Source: Phaeotremella fagi (Eukaryota; Basidiomycota; Tremellomycetes; Tremellales; Phaeotremellaceae). From it: a DNA stretch of 64,000 nucleotides. Location of the stretch: assembly GCA_001599715.1 (NCBI GenBank), contig BCHU01000008.1, forward strand, positions 992,001 through 1,056,000, given 5' to 3'. The position numbers and the translations under genes were made by a program. The notes below the pieces were generated by a model. It was not told the DNA's origin. It was given only the letters and a program-made list of their open reading frames with translations, and searched no databases. Positions 22,927 to 34,973 of this stretch are shown piece after piece; the first letter of the stretch is position 1; every line of letters starts with the position of its first letter.

Positions 22927-25900
22927 ATGGAGGTACGTTTGTAGAGAGAGACAGCAGCTGATTACAATCTCAAGGCAATCCTCGACCTCTCCAAGGACCT
23001 TGATATCAAGTTCGTGTTTCTTCCTTTTATTATTGTCCTACATAGTGATTGATCAAACGTTCCACAGTCTTCTCGATCAAGTTGTTCAAGCATTTTACAC
23101 TGGATCAGGGGAACAGGTAAGTGCTCAATAGCAACGTTCAAACTGTGTATAGTAGCTCATCATCACCTTAGCAACAAACCGCACAACGTGTTCTCACCCA
23201 ATTTCAAGATAATCCAGATTCATGGCAAAAAGTTCCTGCCATCTTAGAATCCTCCTCAAACATCAATACTAAGGTGAGTGAATCCTCTCGTAACATGTTT
23301 CTGATTCTTCAGTATATCGGTCTTCAAATTCTAGAAAAACTTGTCACAACCCGATGGAAAGCTCTACCACCTGATCAACATACAGGTAAGTTTCGTTCCT
23401 ACAACTCAATCTAACCATTAGGTATTCGAAATTTCATCGTTCAAGTCACTGTTGAGATATCATCTGATGAGGGAAGACTACGGCGTGAAAAATCCTATGT
23501 CAACAAATTAAACTTGGTTCTCGTTCAAGTAAGCTATAAAAAAGGGCGTCGCGCTAACGACAGATCCTCAAACAAGCATGGCCTCATGATTGGCCTTCAT
23601 TCATTCCCGAAATCGTCGCCTCTTCACGAACAAATCTATCCTTATGCGAGAACAACATGGTCATACTAAAACTTCTTTCGGAAGAGATTTTCGATTTCTC
23701 AGCTGAACAAATGACTCAAGCTAAAACGAAGGCTTTGAAAACAACCATGTGTGGAGAATTTTCTGATATCTTCACATTGTGTAATGAAGTTTTGGAGAAG
23801 GCTAACAAGCCAAGTTTGATCAAGGCTACTTTGGAGACGTTGTTGAGATTTTTGAACTGGATACCGTTGGGATATATCTTTGAGACTCAGATCATCGATT
23901 TTTTGGTTACAAGGGTGAGTTTCCTATCTTTTGTCAATAGCTGATGAAATAGTTCCTTGAAGTCCCAGAGTTTCGTAACGTCTCATTAAAATGCTTATCG
24001 GAGATCGGTGCTCTCAACGTTGGTCCCGAGTACAACGGTAAATTTGGCGTTCTTTTCCAAATGGTCATGACCAGTATCAATAGAATGATCCCACCAAGTA
24101 CGGATATGGCAGCAGCGTATGAGTCGTCTGATGATGAGGACCAACAATTAATCCGAAATCTCGCCCTCTTCTTGACCAACTTTTTACAAACACATCTTCG
24201 ATTGATTGAAACCCCAGAAACAAAGGAGTTGCTCATAAACGCCCATCTCTACCTGATCAAGATTTCGACCGTTGATGACAGAGAGGTATTCAAGATCTGT
24301 TTGGAATACTGGACAAAGGTGGGTTTATAATGTAGGATGGTGACTGATTGTTAGCTCGTGTCTGAATTGTACGAGGAAATCCAAACTCTGCCAATGGGTG
24401 ATATCAACCCATTGATGAATCTTAACCTCGGCGGTCTTGGTGGTGGTTTGAGTGGAACTCAAGGTTTAGCTTTGAATGGTGTCCCATTGAGAAAGAACAC
24501 GTATTCCGATATCTTATCGAATTTGCGTCTGGTGATGATTGAGAAAATGGTTAAGCCTGAGGAAGTGAGTGATGGAACAACAAACATTACTGATGTCAGG
24601 TTTTAATCGTCGAAAACGATGAAGGAGAGATTGTTCGTGAATTCATGAAAGAAAGTGATACTATTGTTTTATACAAAAGTATGCGTGAAGTTTTAGTTTA
24701 CCTCACTCATTTGGATGTTGCGGATACGGAGACGATCATGACGGATAAATTAGCGAAGCAAGTGGGTCACCAAATTTTAACATCTACTGATTCTTAGATC
24801 GATGGTACCGAATGGTCATGGAACAACCTCAATACTCTTTGTTGGGCAATCGGTTCGATATCTGGTGCAATGAGTGAGTCAACATTCTCAAGACAGTACT
24901 AACGTATCAGATGAGGAGACCGAGAAACGTTTCCTTGTTACTGTCATCAAGGATTTACTTGGACTTACAGAAATGAAACGTGGAAAAGACAACAAAGCAG
25001 TCTGTGCTTCGGATATCATGTATATCGTCGGCCAATATCCAAGATTCCTAAAAGCACATTGGAAGTTCCTTAAAACAGTTGTCAACAAGTTGTTCGAATT
25101 CATGCACGAGACCCATGAAGGTGGATTTATGTTTGATAAGTAAAAGAAGTAATTGACTGACGTTCTATTTTAGGTGTCCAGGATATGGCTTGTGATACTT
25201 TTATCAAAATTGCACAGAAATGTCGACGACATTTCGTCATGCAACAAGCTGGTGAACATGAACCATTCATCGATGAAATTTTGAGAACACTCCATCGAAT
25301 CACTGTTGATTTGGCACCTCAACAAGTGAGTTAAATCCATATCGTCGAAACCTTAACTCACGCTACTTTTATAGGTACACACATTCTACGAAGCTGTTGG
25401 TTACATGATCTCCGCTCAACCTAACAAATCAACTCAAGAAAGATTGATAGAAAAATTAATGGAGCTACCAAACAACGCTTGGGACAATTTGATGACACAA
25501 GCTGGAAGCAATATTGATGTTTTGGGAAATCCAGAAAACGTCAAGATCATGTCAAACATTCTCAAAACCAACGTTTCGGCCTGTACTTCTATTGGATCAT
25601 TCTTCCTACCTCAATTGGGTAGGATTTGGTTGGACATGTTAGGGTTGTATAAAGCAGTTTCTAGTATTATTTCGGAACAAGTCGCTACCCAAGGTAGGTC
25701 ATTATCTTTACCACAAGGATGATTATTGATGCTAATCATAATATAGGTTTGATCGCCACCAAGACTCCCAAAGTTCGATCGCTACGAACTATCAAAAAGG
25801 AGATTCTTAAACTTGTCGAGACCTATGTCAAGAAGGCTGAAGATTTGGATGGAGTGAATGCGAACTTGATTCCTGGTCTTTTGGATGCTGTGTTGGGTGA

Positions 25901-26884
25901 TTATAATCGAAACGTTCCAGCTGCTAGAGACGCCGAAGTGCTCAACGTCATGGCAACGATTGTTTCAAAATTAGGAGTAAGTTTTACGCTATCCATCTAC
26001 TGTGCTGTAGCTGTCGTCTGATCTTCAACCCACCAGGCCCTACTTATTCCACAAATCGCGCCAATCCTTGATGCAGTCTTTGAACCAACTCTCAACATGA
26101 TCAATCAAGATTTCGCAGAGTTCCCTGAACATCGTGTTGGATTCTTCAAATTGCTTCGAGCTATCAACGTCACTTGTTTCCCTGCTTTGTTGGAGTTACC
26201 ACCACCTCAATTCAAACTTGTTATGGATTCTGTTGTTTGGGCTATCAAACATACGATGAGAGATATTGCTGATATCGGATTGAGCAGTGAGTGGTTTGAT
26301 TAGGAGTTGGGACTGTATACTCATGTTGATCTTCAGTTGCCTTCGAGGTCGTCAACAATTTCGCCAATTCGACACCTGAAATCGCTAATTCGTTCTATCA
26401 ACAATACCTTCTGGCGATGCTCGGTGACACATTCTTCGTCCTCACTGACACCGACCACAAATCAGGATTCAAAATGCAATCAATCCTGTTAGCCAGATTA
26501 ATCTCTTTAGTCGGAACCAACAGTGTTCAAGCTCCTCTCTTCGATCCATCGACAATAACAGATCCCGCTCAAGCCAACAACATCACGTTCCTCAATACCT
26601 ACATTTCCGAATTGTTAACAAACGCTTTCCCCCATGTTCAACCTAATCAATTGAACACCTTCGTCCGGTTGATGTTCGAACATTCAAGTGATCCTGTTAA
26701 ATTCAAACTCACTCTACGTGATTTCTTGATCAGTTTGAAAGAGTTCTCTGGGGATAACGCGGAATTGTTCATTGATGAGAAAGAAGCTGAGGCGGCTGAA
26801 CGGGTTAGACAGGAGAGAGAGGCGGCGAGTAGAGTTCCGGGGATGTTGAAACCTGCTCAATTGGATGATGACACAGAGTTGTAG
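22927..26884 (+). CDS. CRM1: CRM1/exportin-1, nuclear export receptor
   Basis: Karyopherin-beta that exports leucine-rich-NES proteins with RanGTP. The first coding exon holds only ATGGAG, followed by a GTACGT donor. Then [20 protein letters not shown] and the importin-beta N-terminal domain ([26 protein letters not shown]), [12 protein letters not shown], and the acidic-loop region with [20 protein letters not shown]. The NES-groove region reads [16 protein letters not shown], then [20 protein letters not shown] and [20 protein letters not shown]. The end is [15 protein letters not shown] at 26882-26884. About 1,080 residues in some 18 exons. The residue matching the leptomycin-B cysteine of human and S. 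pombe CRM1 is Thr (ACA, 24967-24969), as in S. cerevisiae. Confidence 0.96.
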
Positions 26885-27318
26885 GGCTGAGATGATTGGG
26901 CGTTATTCAAGGTTGGAATCCTAGACCACTCACCTTTCGTTCATTAACATTTAGCACTCGAGTAGTTGACTGAAGCTTTTAATACATATTCGACTGGTTT
27001 TCAATCCTGTCTTTCTAGTTACTTCCCAAAACGATTCATTCTAGGTTTATTTCTACTTTCATTCTACCTTTTTTTAGATCGTGTTCTTTTTAAAATTTGT
27101 TTCGTCTTATTTTTTGATCTTCATGTATGATATGCAACGATCAAAGAAATGAGATGCAGTATTGGATTTTTTTTTCTTGTGGGTTTCGTCAGATGCATGC
27201 ATTTTATAAGTGATGAATGGGACATGTATGACAATATTATGTTCTTTAAAAGATGAAAATCCAAAGTATCTATCAAGACTGTATTCGTACACTAAGAAAA
27301 AAACAGTGGACCCTCTAC
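26885..27318. other. Convergent 3' region
   Basis: 434 bp between the CRM1 stop and the stop of the PL14-like gene. AT-rich with long T runs (for example near 27070 and 27166). No coding exon seen. Confidence 0.5.
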
Positions 27319-28701
27319 TCAAACCGATAAGATCGAAAACAGCACCCCCAAAACCCCAACAAACATCCATATCCAACCACCGTTCAACGATTTAACATTC
27401 AACCCCGACCCAGAGGTACTAACAGCTGAACCTGTGGTATTACTAGCGCCGTAACCAGCGAATAACTGGATATTCCTGAAATAGGTGTATTGGGAAGTCG
27501 GAGTTGCCCAAGTCGAATCATCTCCTCCGAAAAACGTTGAGAAATATAACCCACCTATTGAGGTTAGTTGGGAGGAAGATCTGATTTCTAGATTCGTGAA
27601 TGACATGGCTTGAACTCCGTTATAATATAATCTAGTTCGTTTCAATTAATATAGATTATCGAAGTTTGAGATGATGAGGGGACTTACTGAACTACACCGT
27701 TCGCTGTTCCCACTGTATTTAGGATTACTACTAGCCAGATGGTTTGCCATTTGCCAGTTGCGAATGAGAAACTACCTCTGGAAAGACTGGTTCCGTAATC
27801 TGAATTACAGATTATATTGCTTGCCGAACAGAAATTCGAGATTGTCGTGGGTATATAAGCGTAAACTGAAATGTGAGATTAGTTGTTAGAAGCAGGAATA
27901 GCTAAGATTGCATACCTTCTCCAGCCCCACTTGATCTCCACATCAATCTCGTTGAGAAACACGTCGTCCCATTCGTCTGTGTACCACCCGAACAACCTCT
28001 TGGATCAGGACCACCTCTCAATCCAGGTAATTTCCCACCCATATTCCATGCGAAACCAGTTGGGAACCATACATCATAACTGAGGAGCATACGTTCGTAC
28101 TGTCCATCTGACACACTACCCGCGAATCCTGTCGTCGTACTGGTAGAAGTTGAGTTTAGGGGTTGAGAATAGAATTGCGTACCACCTGTGGATTTACTGT
28201 ATGAACCTGAGGGATAGTTTATTCTCAGGACTGGTGGGGAACCGGCGAGATCTGTTGAGGCTGGATAGGAGGTTGAGAGCGTTGTTGAGGCTGTTGTTGA
28301 TTTCGTGGTGGTTGTTGACTTGGAAGTCCAACTTGTCGATGAGTCCGCTCGTTTGACTAGAGTTGAAGTGGATGTTGAAGGATCAGGTGAGAACACTCTG
28401 CGAACGAGGAATGGGATTCAGTCAGAGTCGTCTTCTATAGTTTTGCTTGTTGACCATCGTAGCAAACTTACATATCACTCGATCCAAAATCAACTTTCCC
28501 ATTGTAGATATCCCAATTCGACGCTATATAACTATTCGCGTCGACACTGTTCAGTGTCGTCGATGGGACTGAGAAATTGAAATATCCAGAGGTCAAACCA
28601 TAAGATGCTGCTAGAGATTTAAGAGCTGTCGATTGGGCTGTTATGGAGGGTGAGAATAAACTGAAACAGAGTAACAAGATTTTGGTTGATACTGGTGACA
28701 T
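27319..28701 (-). CDS. Secreted polysaccharide-lyase-14-like protein, probably GPI-anchored
   Basis: An N-terminal signal peptide (ILLLCFSLFSPSITAQ) is followed by a mature part starting STALKSLAASYG. A Ser/Thr-rich stretch near 28250-28390 is a likely O-glycosylated segment. The core MLLSYDVWFPTGFAWNMGGK, PGLRGGPDPRGC, STRLMWRSSGAGEGYAYIP, TGKWQTIWLVVILNTVG and YTYFRNIQLFAGYG resembles the PL14 (alginate/glucuronan lyase) fold as annotated in fungi. The C-terminus has a Ser/Gly spacer and a hydrophobic tail (GWIWMFVGVLGVLFSILSV) fitting a GPI signal. Four introns. The substrate is not known. In a capsule-forming tremellomycete a uronic-acid polymer is an obvious candidate, but that is inference. 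Confidence 0.78.
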
Positions 28702-29191
28702 TGGTAGTTACTTTTTTGATACAATGTTGTTCTATTGTTGACTGTTTTGGTGTAATTATAATATTCTAGTAGAGTATGGAGTTGATGTGAAGAAATGATA
28801 TATACAATGTTAAAGCTATGCAATGAGAATGGAGGTAAACAACCATAAATAAGACCTGACTACAACTGCGCCTCTTAGCAAGCTTGGTCTTCTTGGTCTT
28901 CCGCAGTTAAACTTGTTGACACTTCAAATTCATACCGAGATAGATACTTCAGAGAGGGGCATTACTACATCCTATGCATGAGATTATGGACTGATAAACA
29001 ACAACTGGATTGATATCATGCATGTAGATGACCAAGAAATGACTGGAAAGCAAGAGAGTACAAGTACAGTGTCTGAATCGGAAGCAATTAAGCACAGGAA
29101 CAAGCAAGAACAAGATCAACCAATTAAACTCAACCTTCAACCTCCAACTACAATTTCCACCTTCTTCCACTTCCAAAACAACATCTTCACA
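28702..29191. promoter_or_regulatory. Divergent upstream region of the PL14-like and the Lys/Ser-rich protein genes
   Basis: 490 bp without a supported exon. The ATG at 29018 is in frame with the plus-strand gene, but the sequence up to 29190 is C/A-rich leader-like. A TATA-like ATATATACAATG lies near 28796 on the PL14 side. Confidence 0.45.
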
Positions 29192-31447
29192 ATGTCAACA
29201 AGGAAGAGTTCACGGAAAAGAGTGATTAACTCTGAAGAATCCGTTCCAGAAGCTGAAACATCTCAACCACCTCATCCATCCCAACCCGCCGTGACACCTC
29301 TACCCAAAACCCAAGATCCCATCCCAGCAACATCACCATTAACGCCTCTAGCCCCCGAAAAACTCAAAACCAAAGAGGACCTTATGGACCCACCTCCCGA
29401 ATCTAGTTCTACAAAACGATCAACTAGGAAGAAAGGTAAGGAGAAGGAAATCGAAGGAGAAGTTGTTAGACCTACAATCAAAAGGATTTCACTTAGGCTC
29501 AGCACGAGTCCTGTTAAAGATGATCCACCTCCTGTTCCTTCTACATCCACCTCTAATCAATCATCACCAAAGAAAAAAAATGGTAGATCTAGAAAATCTA
29601 CTGTCGAAACCCAACCGCAACCGATAAAAACTACCACACCAGATCCTGACAGTTCAGATCTCTCTTCACCTGAACCGTCGAACCACGAGAACAGCAACGA
29701 TCAAATCGCAGTTGAACCCAATGGATCTGTTGGTGGTACTAAAAAAAATCCGTTGAAGTTGAAATTCACTGTTGGGGGTTCGAAGGATATATCTAATTCT
29801 AGTTCTGCGGGGTCACCGAGTAAAAGGAAGATTGTTGATGAAGACGATGGGGTCAAGGGTGGCAGTAAAAAGAAGAAATCGGAACGAGAAGGTCTACCTC
29901 TTGTTGGTGCTGATACAGAGAAGAAAAAGGGTAGAAAGATGAATGAGAGTGAGGATAGTAAGGTTCAACCCACCGAGGAGATCATTGGTTCAAGTTCGAA
30001 ATCGAAATCAGCTGGATCAGGACCTGGCCAAGGAAAGAAAAAGAAGGTTGAAACCACATCAACTGTCGATAATCACCCATCGGTAGTGAAAGATATCAAA
30101 GAGAATGAGGATGAAAAGTCTAAAGCGAAAAACACGATCAAAATCAAACCGATCAAAGGTGATACTCAATCCGCTCTTGGTCAGAATGGTAAAAAGAAGG
30201 AAAACAAGAGGAGATCACCGTCCTATACGTCGTCTGAATCTGCAGCTGAAGCTGGAGATTCTGATTTGGAATCAGAACCTGAGGGGAAGACTGAACCTCC
30301 CAAAAAGAAATCGAAGTTGATGAAAGAGACTAAAGGGAGGGAAGAAATTAACGATTCGAAGGAAGGTATGAAGAACGTGAAGGGGAATGCTGGTCCTGTC
30401 AAAGAGAAAGAGAAGGAATCATCTAAAAAGCATTTGGAGGTTGAAAAAGTGGATAAAAGTGAAGCTGGAAAGGAAGAGGGTAGTGCCAAGACTGAGAGTC
30501 AAGAGGTGGTCGAAAAAGGATCGAATGAGGATCATCTCAATTCTCCACTGGGTACATCAACGAAACCTCTCCCCGCGAAACCAATCCCAGCTTTCAAAAA
30601 ATCTAAATCAATCACGAATCTCAAATCCGAGAGTGAACTCAAAACAACCTCAACCTCGACACCGATCCACAGTTCTGAAAAATCAAAACCAAAACCTTCG
30701 CTCAAAGATGAAAACAACACGTCCACCTCTACACCGAAATCGATAGCAAGCAAAGTCGATGTCAAATCGTCAATGAAGAAACGGTTACCTAGTAGCAACG
30801 TTCCTAAAGCTGTTCCGTCACCTGCACCAGTCTCTAGTTCGACATCGATTTTCAAAGCTACCATGGCGATGTTACAGAACAAGACTACTCCATCGACGAC
30901 GTCGACGACGATAGACAAGAAAGATGTAAGTCTAACACCTAGATTTGGTTTTAATACTGATGGCAAACAATCTAGGAGACCAAAGATCCATCTAAACAAC
31001 CGAAGAAAACTACTGGTGGGGGAGGATGGTCAGATCCATTCGTCATGAAGTACGTTCCACGATTAACTATCTATTTGCTTCATCGTTGACTTTTTGGTCA
31101 GTTTCGAACAATTGAAAGAATACGAGGATAGTATCAAACAACGTGAATCCGAATCGAAAATCAGAGAATCGTGGAAGGCAAGTTCCCATTCCTCTCTCTT
31201 CAAGGTTAAAGCTGAATATATCATTTAGGTCAACGCGGTTAATCTCCAAGAAGCCAAAGACGCTTATCGATTAGATTCAGTAAGTCAACCCAACCAACTC
31301 AACGAAAAAAATTGATTTTGATATTTTCACGTTGCGTAGGGATCCAATAAACCTATTAATCTCAAGTTGGAGGGTAGACCAGCTGGTGGGATCGTGACCA
31401 AGGATATGGCTTGTGAGATGATTTCAAAGGTTTTGAAGAGTTTTTAA
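29192..31447 (+). CDS. Uncharacterised Lys/Ser-rich, nuclear-type protein
   Basis: Starts MSTRKSSRKRVINSEESVPE after CTTCACA; an upstream in-frame ATG at 29018 would add 58 residues and is less likely. One 1.7-kb exon encodes a disordered, highly charged protein with many basic clusters (SKKKKSEREG, KGRKMNESED, KKKENKRRSPS) that look like nuclear localisation signals. Four short introns then lead to a compact C-terminal part: WSDPFVMNFEQLKEYEDSIK, RESWKVNAVNLQEAKDAY, INLKLEGRPAGGIVTKDMAC, ending ISKVLKSF with TAA at 31445-31447. The compact tail is probably the conserved region. No domain recognised. The disordered part is free of introns, while the small folded tail is split into five exons. 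Confidence 0.7.
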
Positions 31448-32045
31448 ATGGTCAACCATCTTCAATGTAAATTTCTCCTTGATACTTCACACCCTTTTGT
31501 AGCCTTTGTAGCATCAACAATCATAATCATAATGTACGACAATTGATCTCCAAAATGTGCCATGTTACAACTCCAGTGTTACGATAACATCCTCAACCTA
31601 AGAACAACGACCATTCAAATGGCAGTAATATTGCTGTGTACAGTGCAGAGCGATAACCGAATACGAATACAACTTGTGCATGAATAATGATGAGATAGAT
31701 ATCTACTTTTATTTTTTCTTAGTCGCCAATAAGAAATTTTAATCATGTCGAAAGATGAAGAGATATGGAAATGGGAAGAAATGAGAAATCGAGGTGCCAG
31801 AAGCTGATGGCTGATTTTGGTGAGGGATGGGAAAGAAAAGTCCAGATGAAGAAGATGGAGACGAAAACGATAAGTGAGAAGCTGGAGAAGATGGTAATTT
31901 GAAGGGGACCTAGTGAAGAAAAGAATGGATGTACCGCGAGAGTAATTTGATGAGGGATGGTTCGGTGCTATCTACAGTAGTAAGGTCTTTGTCAGTTTCC
32001 TGTCGGTAAAACATATATGAATTTCGACCTACTGGAATTAAACCC
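31448..32045. other. Convergent 3' region, purine-rich
   Basis: 598 bp between two convergent genes. No coding exon supported. The stretch 31740-31920 is strikingly purine-rich on the plus strand (GAAGATGGAGACGAAAACG and similar), that is pyrimidine-rich in the 3' UTR of the minus-strand gene. Confidence 0.45.
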
Positions 32046-34901
32046 CTACCAACCTCCTGTATCGTCGTCATCAGCGGTAGCAGCTTCAGGTTCAGTGACC
32101 TCAGCCGCTTGAACGTGTGGAGTGTCTTCAGCACCTCCCCAAGAATCAGAGACATTGTTTTGATCCTAATGAAGAATGTATAAGCAGGAGTTTCAAATCA
32201 AATTCGAGTCAACTCACTGGTTGTTCGTCCTTCTTTCGATCATTCCACGAACGTCTTGGTTCCCTTTCACCACTCCCTTGAGATCCTCTCGAACGGCCGT
32301 CGAACGAAGAACCAGATGATCCTTGGATCATCTTAAGCCGATCCGGATGAAAACCAGGAGCAGCTCGTGAAGGAGTTTCAACCTTTGATGTTTTTTCAGT
32401 GGCAGCTGAAATTCCCCATCCATCTCCATCGGCGTCTCCTTCTCCAGGCTTTTCAAAATCTTGTTCGTTGGAATCACCCCAACCAGATCCATTAGTTTTG
32501 TTACCAAATCCACCAGAATCTCTTGGTTGAGGACATTCCCTGGCCTACTAGAGGGTTAACATATTGAACAGAGTATCTATATCGGACTTACCGGATGACC
32601 TCGTTCTCCACAGTTTCTGCATTCTCCACGGAAACTTCCTTCGACTTTCTCGTTCGAGCATTCTCGACTCTATAAGAGTAGTCAGTATGATTCAAACACC
32701 ATTCAACTGAAAGTCAACATACGACATGGCCCTCTTGTCCACAATTGAAGCATGATTGGGCTCTGGGTTTTCTCTCGTTGGTGCAATCTGAGGACTACGA
32801 TGAATTATGAGTTAGGTATTTAAATCTAAATTAGAAAAGTTGTTCTCACCATATGTCCTTCCTCGCCACAATTATAACAGGCACCCTTTGGTTTACGAGG
32901 TTTCTCGCACTCGTTCGACTGAGAAGGTCAGTGTTGGTAGCAGTGATTACTGTACGATATACTCACTCTGTGACCTTCCTCACCACAATTGAAGCACTCA
33001 TTTCCTCGACCTCCTCCTCCTTGAGGACATTCACGACTCTACGCGAATTACGACATCAGATCGTGTTGTAGTTCTAAGAAAGAACCAATTCAACTTACGA
33101 AATGACCTTCCTCACCGCACTTGAAACATGATCTACCGCCTCCTCCGCCGCCTCCTCCTCCCCAAGAATCTCCTCCATCAAATCTTCCTCCATCGTCGTC
33201 ACCTCTGTTGTTAGTTGCACGCCTACCATAACCAGAATCGGCCGAACGTTGAGTCTGATTAGCGTTCTTCCTCTCTTCTCTTTCTTTATTCCAGCTCTCT
33301 GGAATCAACTCTTCTGGGGTCGGTTCGACCCATTCATTAAGTTTCGGATCACTGTAACTGTCACCCAAGTCAGCTATCTGAGAAAACAATTTATGGAAGA
33401 AAACTCACACGACTCCACCTGTCCATGGAATAAAAGCTCCACCAGTGGTAGGAGCGATAACCTCATTCTGATCTTCAACCTCCCAGTCATCTTGGGATGA
33501 ACCATTTTCGTTTTCATGAGTTAATTTAACCGGTGAAGCAGGAGGAGTTAGTTCTCGGTGTTGGTGAACAGTTGCGAGAGAGGGGAGATCAGCCTCTCTA
33601 TGTTTATCATTAGGACTGAAAGGTGGTGAGACTGGAATGTCGACAGCTCGACCTCTGTGACTTTGAGATCGGGATTGTTGAGAAAGTTCCTCTTCGACAT
33701 CAGCGTCTAGTTCTAGTTTTCTTTGAGCTGCTATCTCTTCGACCTCGACACCTTGGAATCGAGGCCAACCCGCGTGAGGATCAAGGAGGGGTGCGTGGTG
33801 AGTTGGAGCAGGGTATATGCGATGTCTGACAAAATCGTCATTCACGAGCTCTTCTGGCGGAGGGAGATGATGTGGGGGCTACGAGGGGGTTAGATGGAAA
33901 TCATCGCAAAAAGATTGACTACTGATACTCACAGTGCGAGCTGGACGTAGTCCGTAACCAGAAGAGAAAGCTTTTTTCTCAGAATGTCTAACTCTATCAT
34001 CTCTGGGAGGAGATTCATAGTGTCGTTCATCCTATCATGTCGTCAGCGGAATTGCATTTTCTGAGAACAGTACCCACTAGTTGTTGTTGATAATATCGTT
34101 CAGACGATTCACGAGAATGATGAGATGGAAGAGCGTCTTGGGGTTGACGAGGTTGTACCCGTCTTTGCTCTCGTCTGAGGTCCTAGTGATCATCAGCTTG
34201 AACTGACTAGAGAACTTACTTCTGGATAATATCGTGAAGAGTATCTGGATTCATATTCGTCTCGTTCATATGGGTCATCTCTAATTTTCAAGTTACCAAT
34301 TTCCTCGATGGAAGGAGCACGAGAGAACCGTTGACTGCCACCACCACCTCCTCCTCCCTGTCGGGATCGGGCTGGAGATGGGAGATCGCTGGGACGATAT
34401 TGACGATCATACCTATCATAGTCATCTTCTAGAGCTCGTCGACTCGGTCGTTGTCGAATGAACTTAACATCAAGGTCGTCATCGCTACGACCTTGTTGAG
34501 GGTTGTAACCTTTATAATCATCATATCTCGTATCGTAGTTGTATTGAGGTTGAAGGTTACTTCTACTGATTTCTCTATGTCGTGGAGAATAAATTTCATC
34601 TTCATCGTGGTATCTTGAGGACGGAAGGCGACCGGAGTTACGGAAGCGGTCTTGGGGATTGAGAGGGTCTTGAGGAAGACGGTTTCGAGATTCTCGAGGA
34701 TCACGATAATCACGATAATCACGATAATCACGACTGAAGGAGAGTTAGTAACCAGATTCAACGGGGCTCCACCTCCACCACGTAAGTCCACTCAGTCAAA
34801 AATGACTGAGGGTTGTGTAAGTAAATGAAGTGATATTACACTACTGTAATGGAGCTTTGCTCGACTCGTGGGTGTAAGAAGACCTTTGAGTTATAGACAT
34901 G
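32046..34901 (-). CDS. Five-CCHC zinc-knuckle protein with Arg/Tyr/Asp-rich N-terminus
   Basis: A putative RNA- or single-stranded-nucleic-acid-binding protein. The N-terminal region carries a DYR repeat (RDYRDYRDYRD) and many Arg, Asp, Tyr and Ser. A middle exon has GWPRFQGVEVEEIAAQRKLE and later FIPWTGGVV. After a Gly run, five CX2CX4HX4C knuckles follow: CFKCGEEGHFSREC, CFNCGEEGHRSNEC, CYNCGEEGHMSSDC, CFNCGQEGHVSREC and CRNCGERGHPAREC, as in Gis2/CNBP/Byr3-type proteins. Each knuckle is cut by a phase-0 intron directly after Gly-His-X. The C-terminus is acidic (ADDDDTGGW). The start at 34901 needs an intron from about 34845 to the acceptor TTCAG near 34735. The next gene upstream ends only 72 bp away and could be part of the same gene. 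Confidence 0.8.
32545..33098 (-). repeat. Array of exons each joining two half zinc knuckles
   Basis: Introns at 33039-33098, 32919-32966, 32795-32849, 32670-32722 and 32545-32591 all interrupt a knuckle after the codon following Gly-His, in phase 0. The four exons between them each encode the end of one knuckle and the start of the next, which points to expansion by exon duplication. Confidence 0.85.
34701..34733 (-). repeat. 9-bp tandem repeat encoding Arg-Asp-Tyr
   Basis: TCACGATAA repeated three times plus a partial unit; on the coding strand it encodes RDY repeats at the start of the second exon of the zinc-knuckle gene. Confidence 0.85.
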
Positions 34902-34973
34902 TTGTATTTGTATGAATAGTACGGAATGATAAATTTAAGAACTACAACCCAAAAACCACTCCAAAAATGAAGC

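Noticed and set aside
29272..29550. Minus-strand frame with hydrophobic Val/Leu residues inside the Lys/Ser-rich gene
   Set aside because: Antisense shadow of a Thr/Pro/Ser-rich coding exon; no start context, splice sites or motif.
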